IMG/VR virus record: IMGVR_UViG_3300037153_000276 | Coordinates: 1 to 48,059 of that record | Strand: one strand, 5' to 3' | Origin: a virus | Length of the DNA: 48,059 nucleotides | Shown: piece by piece, positions 14,475 to 22,197 of the stretch | Layout of the letters: each line of letters begins with the position of its first letter | How positions within the stretch are numbered: position 1 is the first letter of the stretch | Made by a program: the position numbers and the translations under genes | Notes under the pieces: generated by a model | Told to the model about the DNA's origin: nothing | Database searches by the model: none | The model's input: only the letters and a program-made list of their open reading frames with translations

Positions 14475-17149
14475 TGGGTACTATCCAGCGGTCAATCAAG
14501 CGGGGCGATGTTCGGCAGTTCGATGAGTCCTACGCTAAGGGCTTCAAGAACGCTTGGGCGAGTGAGGTCGACGCTGACTTCAACATCTTGTTCGACTCGT
14601 GGAACAACGGGTTCCCCGGGAACCTAGCCCTGGCTGATGGCAGCGTTACGAACGCGAAGCTAGCTGACGGTTCAGTCACCAACAGTAAGCTCGCGGCTAA
14701 TAGCGTGAACAGCGGGAATATCATTGACGGAGCAGTCACAACCGTTGACATCCAGGACGGGGCGATCACGGGGCCGAAGATAGCTGGCGGCGTAATTGAC
14801 CTAACGAAGCTGGCTGCGAATTCCGTTGATGCCTCGAAGATCGTTGACGGGTCAGTTGGCTCGGCGGAGCTGGCCGCTAACTCTGTTACGACTCCCAAGA
14901 TCGTTGACCTAAACGTCACCACGGTGAAGATCGCGGATGGGGCGGTAACGGACGCGAAGATCACTTCGGTAGCATGGGCTAAGATTACAGGTGCTCCAGC
15001 GGGTATGGCTCCGTCGGGAGCCGCTGGCGGATCGCTTGCTGGGACCTATCCGAATCCTACAATCGCGGCTAATGCGGTTGGCCCAAACGAGATTCTTGAC
15101 GGGTGTGTCTCAACCACTGAACTTGCGCCGAATGTTAACCAGCGCCTCACGCCACCTTATGGGGTTCCGCAGGCGAGCATGGTGCTGTCGGTGGACGCTA
15201 CTGGTACCTCAGTGGTCTGGCAAGCTGCCCCACCAGCTACGCTTACGCCCGGTCAAGTCACCACCCCGTATATCGCGGACGCGCCGAATGGTGTCACAGA
15301 CGCAAAAATTACCAGCGTGGCCTGGACAAAGGTGACAGGAGCACCCACCTCGCTGCCACCGTCTGGGCCCGCTGGTGGTGATCTGGCAGGGACCTACCCA
15401 AACCCTACGATCAAGCCTGGGTTGATCCCTGTGATCCCGACCTCGCTACCACCATCGGGACCTGCTGGTGGGAACCTCACTGGTAACTACCCGAACCCAA
15501 CGATCGGCGCTGGTCAGGTCACGAACGCGATGGTCGCTGATGTGGCCTGGAGCAAGCTAACTGGCACCACCGGTGCAATCGTGGATGCCGACATCAACGC
15601 CACCGCTAACATCAACTGGAACAAGATGGCGGCGACCGGCTCGGTCGGTGGCGACCTTGGCGGCACGATGCCGAACCCAACCGTCATTCCGACAGTGAAG
15701 TCGAAGTGGACGGACAGCGGCACCGTCCTTAGTCCGACGCCAGCCGCCTACGCGGGCAAGCTGTCACTAGACTCGACGGGGCACCTCGCGCTGCCGGCTG
15801 ACACGAACCAGCTGGTGCTCGGCCCGTCCACGATCAAGTCGCGCATCCGGGGCTTCAGCACGGGCGCGCTCGGCTTCTCCACGAACCGCACCGACGCCGA
15901 CGGCCAGGACGACGCCACGCGGCCGACATGGCGGATGACCATGAACCCGGCAGCGGGCGCGGACACGTGGGCGATCGACCGCAAGGTTCCGGGCGGCGGC
16001 ACGTTCGCGAACCTGCTCACGCTCGACAACACGGGCAACTTGATAGTTGCCAATCCTACGCAAGCGATCCGTGTGCTGCTCGGTCCCTTGAGTGCGGGCG
16101 GCGTGTTCCTCGCTGCCAACAACTCCTTCGCGCCTGATGTCCCAGCATCCCCCTCATGGTCACTGCTCCTCGATGCAAGCGCGACCGACAAGTGCTATAT
16201 CCAGCGGCGCGCGGGCGGTGCGGCGGCAGGGGGTGGGGCGAACCTACTCACGCTCGACAACCTCGGTGACCTAACGACGGGCATGGGCACGGTCAAGACC
16301 GTGTGGCGTGGGGCCGATACGGCCGCCGCCATCCGCTACAACCGAGACAACGTAGGCACGCAGCAGGATGTCAGCAAGCCGGGGTGGGTGCTCCAAGTAG
16401 GCGGCTCTGGAGCCAACGACAGCGCGGCGTTCTTCCGCGCCGCGCCTGGCAACGGGGCTCTGACCACCCTACTGGCGCTTGACAGCGCGGGCGTTCTCAC
16501 CGTCCCCGGTAGCACCATGAGCGCGGAGGCGCTGCGGATCGGCAGCCGCACCATCAAGGGTCGTCTCGCCACGCACGGGACAGTCGATAGCACATACCTG
16601 ACTAGTAACGCGGTCCTCAATGCTAGCTCGACCGCGTGGGTGCAGGATGACGTGAGCAAGTCCTCCTGGGTGCTGCGTCTCGATACGAACGGCGATGTGT
16701 TTACATTGGGGCGCATCGCGCCGGGTGGCACGCTCACCGGCACACCCATGCAGACCATAGATGCATCTGGAAACCTGACCATCGTCGGCGCGACCGCCAC
16801 CAAGGCCAGCGGCACCACCTGGGCGAACCCGAGCGACGAACGGATGAAGCGGGACGTGGCGGACTACGGCACCGGGCTCGCCGCGATTACGCAGCTGCGG
16901 CCTGTGTCGTTCAAGTACAATGGGCAGTTCGGCAGCGTGGATGACGACCGGCTCTGCTACGGCTTCGTCGCGCAGGAGGTCGAGCCCGTGATGCCCGAGT
17001 GCGTGGGGGAACGCGACTACTTCCCCCTGGGTCCGGACAACCCCACAGCGACTCGGATCAAGACTCTCGACCAATCGAACATGATCCTCGCCCTGGTAAA
17101 TGCGGTGAAAGAACTGGCGGCGCGGGTGCAGGCGTTGGAGGCAGCATGA
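14474..17149 (+). CDS. Tail fibre with C-terminal S74 intramolecular chaperone
   Basis: This 891-residue receptor-binding fibre starts at the ATG at 14474 in a TGATG overlap. Residues 50-180 hold about 12 degenerate repeats of the type NAKLADGSVTNSKLAANSV, likely a trimeric beta-helix or shaft. Residues 170-400 contain repeats of PPSGPAGGDLAGTYPNPTI. The middle has repeated 'LLTLDNTGNL' units. From residue 787 an S74-type chaperone follows: SDERMKRDV with the catalytic-type Ser787 and Lys792, FKYNG, and YGFVAQEVEPVMPE, ending in a coiled coil. S74 domains trimerise the fibre and then cut themselves off. Codon choice shifts within the gene: the segment after about 15.7 kb is richer in GC than the repeats before it. 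Confidence 0.9.
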   Translation: MGTIQRSIKRGDVRQFDESYAKGFKNAWASEVDADFNILFDSWNNGFPGNLALADGSVTNAKLADGSVTNSKLAANSVNSGNIIDGAVTTVDIQDGAITGPKIAGGVIDLTKLAANSVDASKIVDGSVGSAELAANSVTTPKIVDLNVTTVKIADGAVTDAKITSVAWAKITGAPAGMAPSGAAGGSLAGTYPNPTIAANAVGPNEILDGCVSTTELAPNVNQRLTPPYGVPQASMVLSVDATGTSVVWQAAPPATLTPGQVTTPYIADAPNGVTDAKITSVAWTKVTGAPTSLPPSGPAGGDLAGTYPNPTIKPGLIPVIPTSLPPSGPAGGNLTGNYPNPTIGAGQVTNAMVADVAWSKLTGTTGAIVDADINATANINWNKMAATGSVGGDLGGTMPNPTVIPTVKSKWTDSGTVLSPTPAAYAGKLSLDSTGHLALPADTNQLVLGPSTIKSRIRGFSTGALGFSTNRTDADGQDDATRPTWRMTMNPAAGADTWAIDRKVPGGGTFANLLTLDNTGNLIVANPTQAIRVLLGPLSAGGVFLAANNSFAPDVPASPSWSLLLDASATDKCYIQRRAGGAAAGGGANLLTLDNLGDLTTGMGTVKTVWRGADTAAAIRYNRDNVGTQQDVSKPGWVLQVGGSGANDSAAFFRAAPGNGALTTLLALDSAGVLTVPGSTMSAEALRIGSRTIKGRLATHGTVDSTYLTSNAVLNASSTAWVQDDVSKSSWVLRLDTNGDVFTLGRIAPGGTLTGTPMQTIDASGNLTIVGATATKASGTTWANPSDERMKRDVADYGTGLAAITQLRPVSFKYNGQFGSVDDDRLCYGFVAQEVEPVMPECVGERDYFPLGPDNPTATRIKTLDQSNMILALVNAVKELAARVQALEAA

Positions 17150-17442
17150 GTCTGGAAGAACGAAGGAAGGTACTGACGGAGCGCCTGGCCAACGCTCGAG
17201 CGCAGCGGAACGAGTTGCGAGAGGCGTTGGCCCAGCATGAGCAGGGTATTCAGCAGATTATGGGTGCGCTTCAGGTGTTGGAGGATCTAATCAATGAATC
17301 CGCAGACATACGACGACATCAAGACGGAGGTGATCAAGCGGCTGGGCAACCGGCAGGATCTCTCGACGAGGGCGGACCAGTGGATCAACGACGCCTTCAC
17401 GGAACTAACTCAGGCTCCCAAGGCGAGCTTCCGGGAACTTGA
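17146..17442 (+). CDS. Coiled-coil small protein, 98 aa
   Basis: The ATG at 17146 overlaps the fibre stop (ATGA). The first 50 residues are a clear coiled coil (LEERRKVLTERLANARAQRN; REALAQHEQGIQQIMGALQV). The last 45 residues are read through the start of the adaptor gene and are low complexity, so the functional part is probably the coiled coil. Confidence 0.6.
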   Translation: MSLEERRKVLTERLANARAQRNELREALAQHEQGIQQIMGALQVLEDLINESADIRRHQDGGDQAAGQPAGSLDEGGPVDQRRLHGTNSGSQGELPGT

Positions 17443-17902
17443 TGCGCTATACGATGTGGTGGCGAAGCAGGGTGTCCCACGGCTTGAGGTACCGGGGGAC
17501 TTCTGGTTTATCTTGTCGTTGAGGGACCCCACACGGAAGCTCGACCAGGTGCACTGGCAGGTCCTAGATAAGATCTACCGGACGGTAGGTATCGCAACGA
17601 GGTTCGCGCGGTACCAGGACCACCTGGAGCTGGACCCGATACCGGCCCAAGACACCGCGATGGTCATGCGGTATCGGCGTCGGTTGCCTACGTTGAAGGC
17701 TGGGTTAGAGATCCCACTCGAGCGCGAGTGGCACGAGATCCTGGTGACGCTGACGGTTGCAAAGGGGCTGGAAGCCCTGCAGCGTTTCGAGGAGGCTGCC
17801 GGCTACAAGGGCGTGATGGAGCAGAGTATAGCTAGCCGAATGGACAACCCGCTGCTGGAGGATGATGGGTACGAGACTACCATAGGGGTTCGCTTTAGTT
17901 GA
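17294..17902 (+). CDS. Head-to-tail adaptor protein (SU10-adaptor-like)
   Basis: This 202-residue protein is read from the ATG at 17294, inside the 3' part of the coiled-coil gene. MNPQTYDDIKTEVIKRLGNR and DQWINDAFTELTQAP open a helical domain, followed by beta strands (LELDPIPAQDTAMVMRYRRR) and a helical end. This layout is that of the adaptor that docks on the portal in SU10-like and P22-like tails. The next gene is the nozzle, in agreement. Confidence 0.7.
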   Translation: MNPQTYDDIKTEVIKRLGNRQDLSTRADQWINDAFTELTQAPKASFRELDALYDVVAKQGVPRLEVPGDFWFILSLRDPTRKLDQVHWQVLDKIYRTVGIATRFARYQDHLELDPIPAQDTAMVMRYRRRLPTLKAGLEIPLEREWHEILVTLTVAKGLEALQRFEEAAGYKGVMEQSIASRMDNPLLEDDGYETTIGVRFS

Positions 17903-17919
17903 TGCTTCACTAATTGAAG
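17899..17919 (+). promoter_or_regulatory. TTCA-N5-TGAA palindrome, site 3
   Basis: TTGA-TGC-TTCA (17906-17909), CTAAT, TGAA (17915-17918) begins in the stop codon of the adaptor gene and ends 11 bases before the GTG of the nozzle gene, in a 27-base gap. Confidence 0.7.
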
Positions 17920-17929
17920 GGGTGAGAGG

Positions 17930-19525
17930 GTGAGCCAGCAGCAATTCAGCCATAGCCAGGTCCCGACGAAGGGCTTGTATACTAGCGCGGTGTCCGATGC
18001 TCTAACGCCAGACTATAGTCCGTGGTGCCAGAACGTGCGCTTTCGGTTTGGGCAGATACTAAAGGCTCCCGGTCGTTCGATCGTGCTTCAAACGCAGCCT
18101 AAGACCGTTATGGACTTTGCGCTACACACTGACATCTCAGGTAACAAGACGGTGTTTGCCCTGGCTGCGAATGCACTTAACGATAACGATGCCTCACCGT
18201 ACAACGGTACAACTCACCAGTTAGGTACTGCGATTGCTCTGCCGCCTGTATCCCAGTTGAGTCGCCGGTTCTCGTGGACGCAGGGTGAGGAGCGGCTGTT
18301 CGTTGTGCGGGCCTCAGCGATATCAGCTGTCAAGGCTACAAGCCCAGGAGTGTTCACGGTTGAGGTGTTGACTAGCCCACAGGCTCAATTCGTGGAATAC
18401 TTCGGCAATCGTGTCTTCTTGATGAACGTGATTGGTGCAGCGAACCGGATCCAGTGGAGTGCGCGGGCAAACTACTCAGATTGGGTCCAGGGCCTAGGGC
18501 GTGGTGGATGGCTGGATCTGTACGATGGTACCGTTGACAACATAACGGGTGGCCACGTACTGAACGATCGACTTGTGGTGTACCGTACGTCGTCGATCAC
18601 GGATATTGTATCAACTGGCGACGACACGGCCCCGTTCTTGCCCCAGGGCCGGGCGTACGGGATCGGGTGCCAAGCACCCTGGACACTTTGCAACGCGGGC
18701 CAGTTCCACGTGTTCTTGGCCAACGACTACAACGTGTATGTGTGGGATGGTTCAAAGTTGACTGCCATCGGCACTCCTATCCACAATTACATCCGGCAGG
18801 TTCTCGATCAAGGCGACTTGAGTAACTGGGTTAATTTGCCGTTCGGTGCGATGTTTACGGGCTTCAAGGAATATCACCTGGTGGTCCCGCAGCCTAGTGG
18901 GCAGTGTGTCGTGTTGGTCTACGATTACCTCCGCGATACGTGGGCTCGGGATGTATTCACGAGCCTACGGGCCCTGTATGAGTTCTGGCAGACAGGGCTT
19001 ACTGGCTCGCCAGGTTATGACGGAACAGGTTTCCCGGTTATCTACCCGGTGCTACTGGCGAGTCGAGACAAGGACTTCTTCGTGATCGACGAGCGGATAG
19101 ATGGAGACCGCCTATCGAGGCCCGCGGACGGTGGACTGGAGATGCTTGTGGATACGCCAGACATGTACTGGGATCCAAACCAGTTCCAGAACGCTACGCT
19201 CGAGCGGGTACTGGTCTCGCAAGGCTGGCCACGGACTCCCGTGGCAATGTCGTGGTTGCTCGAGATAAGTGTTGACCGGGGCCAATCGTTCCCGTTGTCG
19301 CTGACTGTAACTCCAACGCAGAGCCATTGGGGTTACGAGTTTGTGGACACGAATGTGACGACTCAGGTTCGCAGATACCGCTTCCGGTATCCTGTTGAGA
19401 GCGGGGCTGGTAGACCCAGCTGGAGAGGATATAGCGAGCTTTATGTTCCCAGCGGAGAGTTTTTCCCAAGTGAGCGCGAAATCGGCGGACTCGGACGTGA
19501 CCTTCCGCCCACTGGTGTTGAGTAA
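17930..19525 (+). CDS. Tail nozzle/stabilisation protein
   Basis: This 531-residue protein starts with GTG at 17930 after GGTGAGAGG. It has the beta-propeller pattern of short-tail nozzle proteins (P22 gp10/SU10 nozzle type): PDYSPWCQNVRFRFGQILKA near the N-terminus, then repeated blades with ERLFVVRA, VEYFGNRVFLMNV, HVFLANDYNVYVWDG and CVVLVYDYLRDTWARD. It closes the bottom of the tail and releases DNA on attachment. It follows the adaptor gene. Confidence 0.8.
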   Translation: MSQQQFSHSQVPTKGLYTSAVSDALTPDYSPWCQNVRFRFGQILKAPGRSIVLQTQPKTVMDFALHTDISGNKTVFALAANALNDNDASPYNGTTHQLGTAIALPPVSQLSRRFSWTQGEERLFVVRASAISAVKATSPGVFTVEVLTSPQAQFVEYFGNRVFLMNVIGAANRIQWSARANYSDWVQGLGRGGWLDLYDGTVDNITGGHVLNDRLVVYRTSSITDIVSTGDDTAPFLPQGRAYGIGCQAPWTLCNAGQFHVFLANDYNVYVWDGSKLTAIGTPIHNYIRQVLDQGDLSNWVNLPFGAMFTGFKEYHLVVPQPSGQCVVLVYDYLRDTWARDVFTSLRALYEFWQTGLTGSPGYDGTGFPVIYPVLLASRDKDFFVIDERIDGDRLSRPADGGLEMLVDTPDMYWDPNQFQNATLERVLVSQGWPRTPVAMSWLLEISVDRGQSFPLSLTVTPTQSHWGYEFVDTNVTTQVRRYRFRYPVESGAGRPSWRGYSELYVPSGEFFPSEREIGGLGRDLPPTGVE

Positions 19526-20129
19526 GGGCAAGCTCGAATACCTGTGGGAGCGAATGCGGCAGTATCCACAGGTATTTGACGATGTGATCCCGCGTACGTT
19601 TGAGGCGTTCAAGGAAGGCATGCTAGCTCCGACGAACCAGTTCTACGAGATTGTGCAGGGCGAGGAAACGCTTGGCCTGGCGGCTGCCACGCAGGTTCGT
19701 CCGAGGTTGGATGCCAACATGCACGTCGTGATGTTCGATCGCCGGCTAAGGGGCCGAGAGCCGGTGTTGCTGGCGGCGATGCGGGACTTCGCCTTGCGCG
19801 CACAGCTTAGGCGGATGACAGTAATCCTACCGGAAGATAACCGGACAGCCATCAAGCTCGTGGGGCGGTTAGGCTTCAAGCTTGAGGGCGTGGTGAGAAA
19901 GGCGCATTTACGAGATGGAATCTACCGAGACTGCCACCTCTTTGGGATCCTTGCCGAGGAGCTATATAGCGACGGCAACAGTGGAAGACATCCATCAGCT
20001 GGGGGAGATGGGGACAATCTTCGCGAGCCTATACGGGGCGGGCCTGATGAGATTCAACCCGGCAGTGTTCAAGTCGAAGATGACTCTGTTTATGAGCCAA
20101 GGCACGGGGACGATCCTGTGTGCTCATGA
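19470..20129 (+). CDS. GNAT-family acetyltransferase 1
   Basis: The GTG at 19470 lies inside the end of the nozzle gene. Residues 10-165 have the GNAT order: VTFRPLVLSKGKLEYLWERM, a central beta strand (QFYEIVQGEETLGLAAAT), and DNRTAIKLVGRLGFKLEGVV, the typical N-AxxLxxxxGF-xxEG acetyl-CoA end. After about residue 168 the frame runs on through the next gene and is low complexity, so the true C-terminus has probably drifted. It may modify a virion or host protein. Confidence 0.75.
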   Translation: MSAKSADSDVTFRPLVLSKGKLEYLWERMRQYPQVFDDVIPRTFEAFKEGMLAPTNQFYEIVQGEETLGLAAATQVRPRLDANMHVVMFDRRLRGREPVLLAAMRDFALRAQLRRMTVILPEDNRTAIKLVGRLGFKLEGVVRKAHLRDGIYRDCHLFGILAEELYSDGNSGRHPSAGGDGDNLREPIRGGPDEIQPGSVQVEDDSVYEPRHGDDPVCS

Positions 20130-20406
20130 GGACTTCGATCTCAAGGGCGCGATCGCGGGCGTCGTGTACGAGAACGTGTTCGATGGGGAGCTGTGCGCTA
20201 GCGAGCTATTCTGGTACGTGTGGCCCGGGGCACAGAAGGGAACTGGAACTCGGTTGCTGGAGGCATTTGAGGAATGGGCCAAATTCCGTAAGTGTACTCG
20301 GGTAACGATGGCGTATATGCTCCACAACATGCCCGATCGCTTAGCGAAGTTTTATGAGCAGCAGGGCTACACGAAGTTTGAAAGCCACTATGTCAAGCTG
20401 ATATGA
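19915..20406 (+). CDS. GNAT-family acetyltransferase 2
   Basis: This 163-residue protein overlaps the first acetyltransferase. Good similarity begins at about 19950 (YIATATVEDIHQL), so the TTG at 19948 may be the true start. AIAGVVYENVFDGELCASEL, ELFWYVWPGAQKGTGTRLLE (a QxxGxG-type acetyl-CoA loop) and KFYEQQGYTKFESHYVK are GNAT landmarks. Phages often carry such paired GNATs beside tail genes. Confidence 0.75.
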   Translation: MESTETATSLGSLPRSYIATATVEDIHQLGEMGTIFASLYGAGLMRFNPAVFKSKMTLFMSQGTGTILCAHEDFDLKGAIAGVVYENVFDGELCASELFWYVWPGAQKGTGTRLLEAFEEWAKFRKCTRVTMAYMLHNMPDRLAKFYEQQGYTKFESHYVKLI

Positions 20407-20969
20407 AGCCGTACCTAATAGCCGTGGACGAGGTGTTCCCGTGGAACGAGTTCCTACTGCTGCGGGAATACGCATGGAACATGGAGTACCAAGATAAGAC
20501 TGGGCCCGACGGTGTGGTCTACAAGGACATTGGGTCGCCGGTACCGGCGGTGGCTCAGGAGATGCTTACCCACACATTGTCCTGGTTGATGGGCTACCGG
20601 ATAGTGCTGAAGATCTGTGCCTTCCGTCTATCGCCCGAGGGGACCGAGCCGCCACAGTGGGCACATAGCGATGCGGAGGTCTCGAAGTGGGCGTCGTTCG
20701 TTTACATGAATGAGGGCCCAGGGGGCACGGTGCTGCTTAGGCACATCGATCACGAAATGACTGAGCATCCAAAGAACCAGGCTGAGATCGATGTATGGAA
20801 ACGGGACTGCAACGATATGTCGAAGTGGAATATTATCGCTGAGGTTCCCTGTAAAGCCAACCGGGGACTCGTGATTCCAGCTAACCAGCTACACGCGGCG
20901 ATGCCGCCGCGAGGATTTGGGCAGTCGCCAATCGACGGGCGGTTGATCCTTTGGTCGTTCTTTGATTAG
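20403..20969 (+). CDS. 2-oxoglutarate/Fe(II)-dependent oxygenase
   Basis: This 188-residue protein starts at 20403 overlapping the GNAT stop. The iron triad is visible as H88-x-D90 (PQWAHSDAEV) and His164 (IPANQLHAAM), with Arg180 (GRLILWSFF) placed to bind 2-oxoglutarate. It is probably a protein hydroxylase. It forms a three-gene enzyme set with the two GNATs in the tail operon, suggesting modification of virion or host proteins; the target is unknown. Confidence 0.8.
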   Translation: MKPYLIAVDEVFPWNEFLLLREYAWNMEYQDKTGPDGVVYKDIGSPVPAVAQEMLTHTLSWLMGYRIVLKICAFRLSPEGTEPPQWAHSDAEVSKWASFVYMNEGPGGTVLLRHIDHEMTEHPKNQAEIDVWKRDCNDMSKWNIIAEVPCKANRGLVIPANQLHAAMPPRGFGQSPIDGRLILWSFFD

Positions 20970-20978
20970 GAGGTATGT

Positions 20979-21608
20979 ATGGCCGCGGTGACAGCAGCGG
21001 TGGTCGCCGGCGTGGCAACAGTCGCCGCGACTGGCATGCAGGTGGCGCAATCACAGGGCGCGTTTGGTGGCGGTAGTGGGAGCGGTAGCCAGCCAAACGT
21101 GAAGCCAATGCCGGAGGACCCCCAGGACAAGGCGATGAAGGACTACTTCGCCAGGATGACGGTCGCCAACGTGGACAAGACGTATCCAGGCTTCGGCGAG
21201 TTCCTGGAGTCGGGGGGCGATCCAGCGAAGGCCAAGTTCGATCTAACCGTCCCGGGCCTGAAGCCCAGCGAGGCGGCAGCCCTGGGGTTCGTCGGGGGCA
21301 AGGGCGAGGATATACCCGAGGTGAGCCAGGCGGGCTTAGCGTCGGGAGACATCACTAGCCTTACGCCGGCACAGCGGATCTTCTTGGCGAAGGAGCGAGC
21401 TGGTCAGGCTGCTGCATCGGGTGGTGAAGCGGGACCATGGGCTAGCAAGGTCAAGCGGCTGGGTGGCAAGATTGGGCGGTTGGAGGACAAGCTAGCAACG
21501 AAGTTCACACCTACTCCAGAGATCGAGCCCAGAGAGCAGAAGATCCAAGACAAGCTAACCAGGCTGCGTGGTAAGCTAGACACCGCCACCATGGCTGGCG
21601 ACAGGTAA
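20979..21608 (+). CDS. Internal virion (ejection) protein 1
   Basis: This 209-residue protein is preceded by TAGGAGG. The N-terminus is hydrophobic and Ala-rich (MAAVTAAVVAGVATVAATGM), followed by Gly/Ser and a helical charged body with coiled coil near the end (IEPREQKIQDKLTRLRGKLD). The position between tail genes and long helical proteins is typical of proteins injected with the DNA. The hydrophobic start may cross a membrane. Confidence 0.6.
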   Translation: MAAVTAAVVAGVATVAATGMQVAQSQGAFGGGSGSGSQPNVKPMPEDPQDKAMKDYFARMTVANVDKTYPGFGEFLESGGDPAKAKFDLTVPGLKPSEAAALGFVGGKGEDIPEVSQAGLASGDITSLTPAQRIFLAKERAGQAAASGGEAGPWASKVKRLGGKIGRLEDKLATKFTPTPEIEPREQKIQDKLTRLRGKLDTATMAGDR

Positions 21609-21614
21609 GCTCTA

Positions 21615-22196
21615 ATGGGACAACAACAAGGTACGCAGATTGGTAACACCGGTATCATGGGCCCAGCGCCCACGATCCAACAGGCCGGTGCAGGCACGAA
21701 CAAGACCATTGCTCCGTACTACGTTGGCTCTGGTGCGACGGGCAATGCGTACGAGCAGATGGTAGCGAAGGAGTACCAGGGTATCGAGGGTCGCACGACG
21801 AATCGCTTCGACGATATGTTCAGTAAGTACGTGGATGTGGCGAATCGGGAAGCAGTCCGCCAGGCATCCCAGATCGGTGAAACTCTTGGTAGCCGTGGCG
21901 CCTTGTACTCGAGCGCGAACCTGCAACAGCAGGCCGACATGAGACAGAAAGCTTCGCAGGACATTGCGGCTAAGGGCGCCGAGTTCCAGACGACACTGGA
22001 GAACCAGCGCCAGGCAGCGATGCAGAATGTCATGTCCAACCAGGCTGGTATAGCGCAGGCGGAGTACGGTGCTCGTGAGGCTGCGATGGCCCGTGCGTAC
22101 CAGGACTTTATCCGTCGGAGCGATGTGCCTCCGTTCGCCAGCACGGGCGCGCAGTGGGGTGCCACACGGCCAGGCTCTGGGACCATGGTGACCTGA
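21615..22196 (+). CDS. Internal virion protein 2
   Basis: This 193-residue Gln/Ala/Gly-rich helical protein (EAVRQASQIGETLGSRGALY; AAMQNVMSNQAGIAQAEYGA) is the second of four consecutive putative ejection proteins. No family is named, but composition and place fit. Confidence 0.6.
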   Translation: MGQQQGTQIGNTGIMGPAPTIQQAGAGTNKTIAPYYVGSGATGNAYEQMVAKEYQGIEGRTTNRFDDMFSKYVDVANREAVRQASQIGETLGSRGALYSSANLQQQADMRQKASQDIAAKGAEFQTTLENQRQAAMQNVMSNQAGIAQAEYGAREAAMARAYQDFIRRSDVPPFASTGAQWGATRPGSGTMVT

Positions 22197-22197
22197 C

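Noticed and set aside
14530-14964. Minus-strand 144-codon frame within the tail fibre repeats
   Set aside because: It mirrors the fibre repeats and has no independent support.
20951-20971. Possible ninth regulatory site (TTGGTCG-TTCT)
   Set aside because: The left half matches, but the right half (TAGG for TGAA) does not and the bases also code for the end of the oxygenase; likely chance.
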